Part shown: positions 1 to 5,506 of the stretch, piece after piece
Layout: every line of letters begins with the position of its first letter
Position numbering within the stretch: position 1 is the stretch's first letter
Origin: Actinomycetes bacterium
GTDB lineage: Bacteria; Actinomycetota; Actinomycetes; Streptosporangiales; Streptosporangiaceae
Direction: 5' to 3'
Assembly: GCA_025964635.1 (NCBI GenBank)
Contig: JAOPYP010000746.1
Coordinates: 1-6,478 of the forward strand
DNA length: 6,478 nucleotides
Notes under the pieces: model-generated
Told to the model about the DNA's origin: nothing
Databases searched by the model: none
The model's input: the letters and a program-made list of their open reading frames with translations, nothing else
Program-made: the position numbers and the translations under genes

Positions 1-40
1 CGACCTGGGGGACCCGCTTCACGCAGACGGCGACCTCCAC
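1..40 (-). CDS. etfB: Electron transfer flavoprotein beta subunit, N-terminal fragment
   Basis: Only the first 13 codons are inside the window. Read from the GTG at 40-38 they give (M)EVAVCVKRVPQV, which closely matches the EtfB N-terminus (typically M-K-[IV]-x-V-C-V-K-x-V-P). This is the first beta strand of the ETF adenine-nucleotide-binding fold. The GTG lies 6 bp after the TGA (49-47) of the flavoenzyme gene. A GGAG about 10 nt upstream, inside the end of that gene, could serve as ribosome binding site, so translational coupling is likely. ETF is a soluble FAD-containing heterodimer (EtfA/EtfB) that takes electrons from primary dehydrogenases, including dimethylglycine and sarcosine dehydrogenases, and passes them to the quinone pool. 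This fits the upstream gene exactly. The call rests on a very short peptide plus context; finding etfA further left would settle it. Confidence 0.7.
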   Translation of the reverse strand, partial: MEVAVCVKRVPQV

Positions 41-46
41 CGCCGG

Positions 47-2581
47 TCAGCTCCGGATCCGCGCGTTGTCCGGGTCGAACAGGGGGGTGGCCCCGGCCAC
101 CGCCACGGTCACCGGGTACGCGTCGCCGAAGCATTCGACCTGGAGCCGGGTGCCTGCGCTGGCCTGGGCCGGGGGCAGGTAGGCCAGCATCAGGTGCCGG
201 CCCACCGACGGGCCGGACCCGGCGCTGGTGACGTAGGACGGCCGGCCTTTCGCGTCGACCAGCCGCTCACCGCCGGCCGACAGGACCGGCTCGCCGCCCA
301 GCATCCACCGGACCGGGCCGCGGGCCGGGGTGTGGTCGTCCATGGTGAGCGTGCACAGCACCGCGGCGGGCGGCTCGGCCCGCTGGGCCAGGTAAGCGTC
401 CTTGCCGGTGAACGGCTGGGCCTTCACCCTCGGCCGGGTCATCCCCGCCTCGACCAGCGTGTAGTCCGCGGTCAGCTCGTTACCGAAGGCGCGGTAGCCC
501 TTTTCCAGCCGGCCGGTGGTGCCGTACACGCCGATGCCGACCGGCACCAGCCCGTGCGGGGTGCCCGCCGACCAGAGCGCATCCCACAGCTTCCCGCCCT
601 GCTCGATGGGCACGTGCAGTTCCCAGCCGAGCTCACCCACGTAGGAGATGCGCGAGGCCAGCACGGACAGCCCCGCGATCTCCGCCTCCCGGCAGGTGCC
701 GAAGGGGAAGCCTTCATGGCTCACGTCGTCGCCCGTGACGGCCTGCAGCACCTCACGAGCCCGCGGCCCCCACAGCCCGAGCGTGGCCTGGGCGGAGGTC
801 AGGTCGGCGAGCGCGGCCGTGCCGTCGGCGGGCAGGTGCTCAGCGAACCAGGCCAGGTCGGCCATCCCGGTGGCGCCGCCCGTGACCACCCGGAACCGCT
901 CCGGGCCGAGCCGCATGATGGTCAGGTCGGCCTTGAACCCGCCCCGCTCGTCCAGCAGCGAGGTGTAGACGACCCGGCCGGGAGCCACGTCGAGCTGCGC
1001 CACGGCCAGCGTCTGCACCACGTCCAGCGCGGACGGGCCGGTGACGTCGAAGATCGCGAACGCGGACAGGTCGACGAGCCCGCACGCGTCCCGCATGGCC
1101 AGGTGCTCGGCGTTGATGACCGGCGACCACCAGCGGGCATCCCACTCGGCGTCCCGGGGCATCAGCCGTCCCGCATAGCGCTCCAGCAGCGGCTCGTTGG
1201 ACGCGTACCAGTGCGGGCGCTCCCAGCCGGCGGTCTCGAAGAAGACCGCGCCCAGCTCACGCTCCCGGTCGTAGGCCGGGCTGACCCGCACCGGGCGGCC
1301 GGACTCCCACTGCTCGGCCGGGTGCACGATCCCGTACATCTTGTTGAAGCCCTCGCGGGCCCGGGCCTGGACGTGGGCCACGGTGCGCTGGGACGGGTAG
1401 AACCGGCCGATGTTGGCCTCGTCCACGTCCACGGACGGGACCTGGCCGCTCATCCATTCGGCCACGACGCGGCCGACGCCTGGCCCCTCCTTGATCCAGC
1501 TGGCCGCGGCCGACCACAGCCCGTCCACCTCCGGTGCCGGGCCGAGCAGCGGGTGGCCGTCCGGGGTCATGGAGATCAGACCGTTGATCGCGTAACGGAT
1601 GCCGGCCTTCTCGTCGCCCAGCAGCTCAGGCATCAGGTCCAGCGCCTCGGCCAGCTGCGGGTCGAAGTCGTCCGCGGTGAACGGCAGCTCGGTCGGGGAC
1701 AGCGCGGATTGCTCGATGGAGGGGATGTCGTCCGGCGTGACGATGATCGGCCGGTGCGCGTAGGAGCCCACCTCCATGTCGCCGCCGTGCTGCCGCTCGT
1801 ACATGTTGGTGTCCACGTCACGCACGATCGGGTAGGCGATCTCCCCCTGGGTGCCGGCGAACAGCTCGATCGGGCCGACGCTGATCATCTGGTGCACGAT
1901 CGGGGTGAGCGGGATCCGGGCTCCCGCCATCCGGGCGATTCGCGGGCTCCATACGCCGCAGCAGACCACGCAGATGCTGGTCTCGATGTCCCCCGCGGTG
2001 GTCCGCACCGAGGTGATCTTGGGCCGCCCGTTCCGGCCGCGCCCGGAGGTGTCGATGCCGAGCACCTCCGCGCCCGCCACGACCTGCAGGGCGCCGGACC
2101 GCTGCGCCTCCTCCCGCATCAGCGTGCCGGCCCGCAGCGAGTCGACCACGCCCACGGTGGGGAAGTGGGCCCCGCCCAGGATCACGGACTCATCCAGGTA
2201 CGGCACCAGCTTCGCGACCTCGGCGGGCGTGATGACCTGGGCCGGGATGCCCCAGGCCTTGGCCGCGGTGCAGCGCCGCCGCAGCTCGTCCATCCGGGCC
2301 TCGGTCCGGGCCACCTCGACGCCGCCGCTCTGGGTGAACACCCCGAGCTCCTGGTACTGCTCGGTGCTGTCCCGGGTGAGCTCCATCATCATCTTCGAGT
2401 ACTCGATCGGGAAGATGAAGTTGGAGGCGTGCCCGGTCGAGCCGCCCGGGTTGGGCATCGGCCCCTTGTCCACCAGGACCAGGTCCCGCCAGCCGAGCCG
2501 GGCCAGATGGCAGGCCAGGCTGTTGCCGACGATCCCGGCGCCCACGATCACCGCGCTCGCCCGGGCCGGTGTGTCATTCAT
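47..2581 (-). CDS. FAD-dependent dimethylglycine/sarcosine dehydrogenase-family protein with GcvT domain
   Basis: An 844-aa cytoplasmic flavoenzyme, a usual length for this family (about 810-860 aa). Residues ~9-390 form a DAO-type FAD domain: dinucleotide motif G14-A-G16-I-V-G19, acidic D38 after beta2, and GSTGHA with H51 where family members attach FAD covalently through histidine. The domain ends in TPDGHPLLGP (339-348). Residues ~395-460 match the central FAO_M region (GWERPHWY, 452-459). Residues ~485-730 are GcvT-like (GGFKADLT, 547-554; RLEKGYRAFG, 691-700) and ~740-835 GcvT_C-like. In such enzymes the first half oxidises an N-methyl amine and the second transfers the one-carbon unit to tetrahydrofolate. 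H230, Y261 and D552 lie near positions I recall as catalytic in Arthrobacter dimethylglycine oxidase (225, 259, 552), unaligned here. The start is the ATG preceded by AGGA 9 nt upstream; an earlier in-frame ATG (2680) would add an Arg/Gly-rich non-family tail. The adjacent etfB suggests a dehydrogenase rather than an oxidase. The substrate could be dimethylglycine, sarcosine or another N-methyl amine. Confidence 0.9.
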   Translation of the reverse strand: MNDTPARASAVIVGAGIVGNSLACHLARLGWRDLVLVDKGPMPNPGGSTGHASNFIFPIEYSKMMMELTRDSTEQYQELGVFTQSGGVEVARTEARMDELRRRCTAAKAWGIPAQVITPAEVAKLVPYLDESVILGGAHFPTVGVVDSLRAGTLMREEAQRSGALQVVAGAEVLGIDTSGRGRNGRPKITSVRTTAGDIETSICVVCCGVWSPRIARMAGARIPLTPIVHQMISVGPIELFAGTQGEIAYPIVRDVDTNMYERQHGGDMEVGSYAHRPIIVTPDDIPSIEQSALSPTELPFTADDFDPQLAEALDLMPELLGDEKAGIRYAINGLISMTPDGHPLLGPAPEVDGLWSAAASWIKEGPGVGRVVAEWMSGQVPSVDVDEANIGRFYPSQRTVAHVQARAREGFNKMYGIVHPAEQWESGRPVRVSPAYDRERELGAVFFETAGWERPHWYASNEPLLERYAGRLMPRDAEWDARWWSPVINAEHLAMRDACGLVDLSAFAIFDVTGPSALDVVQTLAVAQLDVAPGRVVYTSLLDERGGFKADLTIMRLGPERFRVVTGGATGMADLAWFAEHLPADGTAALADLTSAQATLGLWGPRAREVLQAVTGDDVSHEGFPFGTCREAEIAGLSVLASRISYVGELGWELHVPIEQGGKLWDALWSAGTPHGLVPVGIGVYGTTGRLEKGYRAFGNELTADYTLVEAGMTRPRVKAQPFTGKDAYLAQRAEPPAAVLCTLTMDDHTPARGPVRWMLGGEPVLSAGGERLVDAKGRPSYVTSAGSGPSVGRHLMLAYLPPAQASAGTRLQVECFGDAYPVTVAVAGATPLFDPDNARIRS

Positions 2582-2590
2582 GCCGTTGAT

Positions 2591-2594
2591 TCCT
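2591..2594 (-). promoter_or_regulatory. Ribosome binding site deciding the flavoenzyme start
   Basis: AGGA on the minus strand lies 9 nt before the ATG at 2581. It supports this internal ATG over the upstream in-frame ATG at 2680, which has no comparable site and would translate the hairpin-rich spacer. Confidence 0.65.
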
Positions 2595-2616
2595 GCCCAT
2601 CCGTGTCGCGTCCATC

Positions 2617-2633
2617 CCCCGCTGGCCGCGGGG
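2617..2633 (-). other. Second hairpin of the permease-flavoenzyme spacer
   Basis: CCCCGC-N5-GCGGGG forms a perfect 6-bp GC stem with a 5-nt loop. It lies 35 nt before the flavoenzyme start and 7 nt after the larger hairpin in transcription order. No T-run follows it on the minus strand, so it is not a canonical intrinsic terminator. It could slow polymerase, block 3' exonucleases or shape expression of the distal genes. Confidence 0.4.
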
Positions 2634-2640
2634 TTGCCTC

Positions 2641-2673
2641 GGCCCCGCCACCGGCGACTCTGGCGGCGGGGCC
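2641..2673 (-). terminator. Large GC hairpin after the permease gene, possible U-less terminator or attenuator
   Basis: GGCCCCGCC at 2641-2649 pairs perfectly with GGCGGGGCC at 2665-2673 (9 bp). The stem can continue past one A/C mismatch by four more pairs (CCGG with CTGG, including one G-T), closing on a 5-nt loop. It starts 39 bp after the permease stop. There is no downstream U-tract, which is common for high-GC actinobacterial terminators but also fits an mRNA-stabilising hairpin inside an operon. Whether it stops, attenuates or only protects transcripts cannot be told from sequence. The rest of the 130-bp spacer shows no convincing promoter. Confidence 0.45.
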
Positions 2674-2711
2674 GGGGCACTCAGCTCATGCCGTGCCATG
2701 CTGCGCTGTGC

Positions 2712-4340
2712 CTATTCGACGGGGATCTCCTTGTTGATCAGCCCCAGGTCGATGCCCTGCCGGCGGCGGACCAGCCGGGCGATCACGTAGATCACGATGG
2801 CCAGCACGTACATGGCACCCATATAAATGAGTGAGTCGTGACTGTTCACGAAGTAGTTGTCGTTGCTCAGCCACTCGTAGAGGTTGAAGACGAGCAGCGC
2901 GATCGTGACGACCCCGGCCACCGGCACGATCGGCACGCCAAGCAGCTTGATCCGGCTGGCCGGCGAGGCCCGCCACAGATCGGGCTTGACGAAGGGCAGC
3001 AGCACCACGGCGATGGCGCTGCCCAGGTAGGTGACCGCGATGACCAGGGTGGCGTCCAGCGTGTAGGACCGGAACGTGGTCGAGTAAGCGTAGACCGCGG
3101 CCAGCCCAGCCGCCGGGAGCAGCATCAGGATCAGCGACCACACCGGGACCTTGCGCCGCTCGGAGACCTCGGCGGCCCGGTCCGGGAGCACCCGGTCGAA
3201 CGCGGCCGCGAAGATGACCCGGGTCGAGGACAGGAACAGGGTGCCGACCCAGGCGAAGAACCACAGGCTCAGGACGAGGATCAGGACGACCTGGAATGCC
3301 GTGTTGTGCACCAGCCAGCCCGCGAACATGAACGGGTAGGGCCAGATGCCGAACTGCGGCGTGAGGTTGAAGTCCAGCGAGTTGAGGTTCTGGTAGAAGC
3401 CCCAGCCCACGGTCTTCACGATTAGCAGCAGGAAGATGACGGTCAAGATGACCGTCGTCCACAAGCCGACGAACATGCCGGTGAATACCCGCCGGAAGTC
3501 ACTCGCCCCGCGGACCTCCCCGTAGAGGGTGGTCCCCCAGTTCGGCCACAGCAGGAAGAACATGAAGGCCGGCACGAGCAGCATCGTCGGCCCGAGCGGG
3601 CCGAACCCGAACGGCGACGTGGTGTACCCGGCCTTGTGCGCTGCGACGTTCGTGGCCGCATAGGCGTTGTGCACGCCGAAGAGCTTCTGGCCTTCGAGGT
3701 TGAATGAGCTCACGAAGCTGGCGTGCGAGTTGACCAGGAGCAGCACCACGACCACGGCGAAGCCGATCATGCCGCCGAGGAAGAACCACCTCTGGATCTT
3801 CGCGTACCCGGCCATCCCGAGCGAGACCAGCAGGCCGGCCAGGGCGATCGTGATGAGCGTGACGATGAAGATCCCGTTCTTGGTGCCGAACCACGCGGCG
3901 CCGCCTGCGGGCCAGGTCCATTTCAGCGTGGCCCAGAGCGGCTGGAACAGCTGGACCGAGAGGATGTTGCCGTAGATGGGCGCCCACAGCCACAGGATGA
4001 ACCACCAGCCGGTGGCGGCCAGGACAAAGCCGATGCCACCGCCCAGGATCCGGCTCTGCCAGACGTAGTCGCCGCCCGCCCGGGGGATGGTGACCACCAG
4101 CCCGGCATAGGCGATGACCAGGAACGAGACCCAGACACCCGAGATCAGGACCGCGGTGATGAACTGACCCTTGGGGAAGGCGGGCCCGGCGAAGGTGAAT
4201 TCGTAGAGGCCCAGCGTGACGAAGTTGGTCGCCAGGCAGGCGTAGATGATCGAGTCCCGAACAGACCAGCCACGGACCAGCCCGGTGGCTTTGCGAAGGA
4301 ACAAGGTCGGCGTCTCGCCGCCAATTGCGTCAGTTGCCAT
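2712..4340 (-). CDS. APC-superfamily amino acid/amine permease
   Basis: A 542-aa integral membrane protein with about 12 hydrophobic segments, by eye near residues 29-49, 58-84, 99-133, 152-176, 183-204, 244-270, 284-310, 334-372, 398-419, 427-449, 468-486 and 502-522. Both ends appear cytoplasmic; the C-tail is basic (RLVRRRQG). APC hallmarks are PRAGGDYVWQSR (86-97) after TM2, GEVRGASDFRR (274-284) after TM6, and FAAAFDRVLPDR (377-388) with the following KVPVW before TM9. Residues ~205-243 form an unusually long polar extracytoplasmic loop. APC carriers move amino acids and related amines by proton symport or exchange. Next to a dimethylglycine/sarcosine-type flavoenzyme and ETF, the likely cargo is that enzyme's substrate or its precursor, an inference from position only. 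The ATG at 4340 has GGGAG six nt upstream. The gene lies 77 bp after the phosphoesterase stop and 130 bp before the flavoenzyme, same strand. Confidence 0.9.
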   Translation of the reverse strand: MATDAIGGETPTLFLRKATGLVRGWSVRDSIIYACLATNFVTLGLYEFTFAGPAFPKGQFITAVLISGVWVSFLVIAYAGLVVTIPRAGGDYVWQSRILGGGIGFVLAATGWWFILWLWAPIYGNILSVQLFQPLWATLKWTWPAGGAAWFGTKNGIFIVTLITIALAGLLVSLGMAGYAKIQRWFFLGGMIGFAVVVVLLLVNSHASFVSSFNLEGQKLFGVHNAYAATNVAAHKAGYTTSPFGFGPLGPTMLLVPAFMFFLLWPNWGTTLYGEVRGASDFRRVFTGMFVGLWTTVILTVIFLLLIVKTVGWGFYQNLNSLDFNLTPQFGIWPYPFMFAGWLVHNTAFQVVLILVLSLWFFAWVGTLFLSSTRVIFAAAFDRVLPDRAAEVSERRKVPVWSLILMLLPAAGLAAVYAYSTTFRSYTLDATLVIAVTYLGSAIAVVLLPFVKPDLWRASPASRIKLLGVPIVPVAGVVTIALLVFNLYEWLSNDNYFVNSHDSLIYMGAMYVLAIVIYVIARLVRRRQGIDLGLINKEIPVE

Positions 4341-4418
4341 GCTGATCTCCCGGTTGGGGGCCTTTTAGGGTAGTGGCGGGGCAAGCTTATTGCTCAGACA
4401 CTGACAAGCCGGCCGGTT
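4341..4418 (-). other. Phosphoesterase-permease spacer with permease ribosome binding site
   Basis: This 78-bp gap holds the permease ribosome binding site (GGGAG, 4351-4347, 6 nt from ATG). It also has an 8-bp palindrome CCGGCCGG at 4409-4416 just after the phosphoesterase stop, and a weak GCAA-N5-TTGC inverted repeat at 4381-4393. No terminator hairpin with a T-run is present. No good promoter is visible; TGAGCA-N18-TACCCT is the best candidate and it is weak. Readthrough from the phosphoesterase gene is therefore plausible. Confidence 0.5.
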
Positions 4419-5357
4419 TCAGCCATTTACCAGAATGTACTTAGTGACCTTCCCCTTCTTGGGGTTCAGCTCGAGTACGGCGCCCTGCAGGACGCCATCG
4501 CCGTAAACGCTGCCCGGATTGATGGCCAGCGTCCGGCCCATGCGTTTGATGCCGCGGCTTTCGTGGATGTGCCCGTGCACCGACAGCATTGGCTGGTAGC
4601 TGTTAATCGCGTCGCGGACGGCGGTCGAGCCCACCGCCTTCATGACTGCCCCGCCATGGGTCGGCCGCAACGTCTCATCCAGCGCAGGTGCCTCATCGAG
4701 CCCGGTCCCGTAGGGCGGGGCGTGGAAATTGAAGATGGCCCGTTCCAGGTCAGGAATCTGGCTGACCACCGCGTCGATCTTTTCCTTGAGCTGCTCCTCC
4801 GGAGCCTCGCGGAATGTGTTCCACGGAGTCGGGTTGGTCCAGCCCATCGACACCAGGTGGAAGCCGTCGAGGTCGAGGGATTTGGCCTCGCCGAAGGTGA
4901 CGCTCGGCGAGGCCTCGATGATGTCGTCGATCTCCCAGATGTCGTCGTTGCCGCCGTTCAGAATGCACGGGATATTCCCGCCCCCGAGTTTCCCGTCGGC
5001 CATGTCCAGCCAGCGGTCCAGGGAGTGGGTCATCTCGGTACTGAACCGCCGGTCCACCGCGCCCTCTTCGTCGCTCAGGGCCTGCAGCTCATCGGGGCTG
5101 ACCAGGGCCGGGTAATGCCCGGCGTTGCGGATCTTCTTCTGTACCTCTTCGAGTTCGGCCTTGGTCTCCATGCGGATGGTTTCGCCGCGGACCACGGCCT
5201 GCCAGTAGCCGTTGTGCGCGACGACCGGCACCATGATCTTGCCGGTGACGTCGCCGCCCAGGACGACCAGGTCAGCCTTGTAGAAGGCGGCAGCGTTCAG
5301 GAACTTCCGCCAGCAGACCTCGGAGCCGTGGATGTCGGTGGCAAAGAAGACCCTCAT
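4419..5357 (-). CDS. Calcineurin-like metallophosphoesterase, Icc-related
   Basis: A 312-aa soluble protein without signal peptide or membrane segment. The metallophosphoesterase blocks occur in order: D8-I-H10 (first metal site), G34-G-D36 (bridging Asp), G136-N-D-D139 (GN-x-D block), H212 in FNFHAPPYGT, and G262-H263-I-H265-E-S (last block), followed by INPGS at 279-283. The spacing and the HAPPYGT/GHIHES/INPGS wording resemble the Icc-related phosphoesterase group (COG2129). In the GNHD block the usual catalytic His is Asp (GNDD), which may alter proton donation or be normal for this subgroup. Between D36 and the GNDD block there are about 100 residues, including a charged, helix-prone stretch (60-82), longer than in minimal family members. 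Substrate unknown: members act on phosphodi- or monoesters, often nucleotides. The ATG at 5357 has AGGAAGG 11 nt upstream and a good promoter. It may be the first gene of the permease-flavoenzyme-etfB unit. Confidence 0.85.
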   Translation of the reverse strand: MRVFFATDIHGSEVCWRKFLNAAAFYKADLVVLGGDVTGKIMVPVVAHNGYWQAVVRGETIRMETKAELEEVQKKIRNAGHYPALVSPDELQALSDEEGAVDRRFSTEMTHSLDRWLDMADGKLGGGNIPCILNGGNDDIWEIDDIIEASPSVTFGEAKSLDLDGFHLVSMGWTNPTPWNTFREAPEEQLKEKIDAVVSQIPDLERAIFNFHAPPYGTGLDEAPALDETLRPTHGGAVMKAVGSTAVRDAINSYQPMLSVHGHIHESRGIKRMGRTLAINPGSVYGDGVLQGAVLELNPKKGKVTKYILVNG

Positions 5358-5368
5358 GCGACACCACG

Positions 5369-5375
5369 CCTTCCT
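5369..5375 (-). promoter_or_regulatory. Ribosome binding site of the phosphoesterase
   Basis: AGGAAGG on the minus strand is a strong match to the anti-16S sequence. It is 11 nt from the ATG, slightly longer than ideal. One copy of the GTGAACC repeat ends immediately upstream of it. Confidence 0.6.
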
Positions 5376-5408
5376 GGTTCACGGAATGCAAGGTTCACCG
5401 GCGCGGTG
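5376..5408 (-). repeat. GTGAACC direct repeats and hairpin in phosphoesterase leader
   Basis: On the minus strand, GTGAACC occurs twice (5398-5392 and 5382-5376) with 9 nt between, 16 bp start to start. The second copy directly abuts the ribosome binding site. Overlapping the first copy is CACCG-GCG-CGGTG (5396-5408), a perfect 5-bp stem with a 3-nt loop. Both sit in the predicted 5' untranslated leader. They could be a protein or small-RNA target controlling translation, or chance in GC-rich DNA. Confidence 0.35.
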
Positions 5409-5435
5409 CGCAACGCCCGTGCGTCCTGTGCAACG
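5407..5435 (-). promoter_or_regulatory. Candidate operator: two GCAACG repeats 20 bp apart over the -10 element
   Basis: On the plus strand, TGCGCAACG (5407-5415) and TGTGCAACG (5427-5435) match at 8 of 9 positions and are exactly 20 bp apart, about two helical turns. The promoter-proximal copy overlaps the predicted -10 hexamer (5434-5439) and the other lies just past the expected start of transcription. That is where a repressor would bind. No recognised regulator consensus was matched. Confidence 0.35.
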
Positions 5436-5463
5436 TCTAGCACTCTGCCGAAACCGGCGTCAA
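5434..5463 (-). promoter_or_regulatory. Promoter of the phosphoesterase (and probably downstream genes)
   Basis: Minus-strand TTGACG (5463-5458), an 18-bp spacer and TAGACG (5439-5434) match the housekeeping actinobacterial consensus (TTGACN, 16-18 bp, TAGRRT-like -10) well. Transcription would start near 5427, leaving a leader of about 70 nt before the ATG. It is the best promoter in the window and lies 43 bp past the stop of the nucleotidyltransferase gene, so the phosphoesterase need not depend on that gene's transcript. No clear terminator lies in 5464-5506. Confidence 0.6.
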
Positions 5464-5506
5464 GCAGGACGATGTGAATTTAGGCCGCATTCCGGGAAGC
5501 CGGCTG

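Noticed and set aside
2582..2680. N-terminal extension of the flavoenzyme from an earlier ATG
   Set aside because: The added 33 residues are Arg/Gly/Trp-rich, precede the normal family start, and overlap the hairpins. The internal ATG has a good ribosome binding site.
2574..2699. A 41-codon minus-strand frame whose TGA overlaps the flavoenzyme ATG, a possible leader peptide
   Set aside because: The stop/start overlap is suggestive, but no Shine-Dalgarno sequence precedes its ATG and the Pro/Arg-rich product mostly reflects the GC hairpins. Not enough to call a gene.
194..2737. An 847-codon open frame on the plus strand opposite the flavoenzyme gene
   Set aside because: Its translation is rich in His, Arg, Gly and Pro with no domain pattern, while the opposite strand carries a full-length recognised enzyme. 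Such antisense frames arise from GC-biased third positions.
3723..4373. Long plus-strand frame opposite the permease
   Set aside because: Low-complexity Asp/Gly/Arg/Glu-rich translation, no start signal, and a clear permease on the other strand.
4381..4393. GCAA-N5-TTGC inverted repeat before the permease
   Set aside because: A 4-bp stem is too short to call as a regulatory structure.
4409..4416. CCGGCCGG palindrome after the phosphoesterase stop as a terminator
   Set aside because: An 8-bp palindrome without a loop cannot form a useful hairpin, there is no T-run, and such GC palindromes are common by chance here.
4563..5477. Long plus-strand frame opposite the phosphoesterase
   Set aside because: No recognisable domain, and all metallophosphoesterase motifs are on the other strand in frame.
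5470..5506. Terminator after the nucleotidyltransferase gene
   Set aside because: Only imperfect short pairings (GCCG with CGGC around TTCC/GGAA) are possible, with no T-run.
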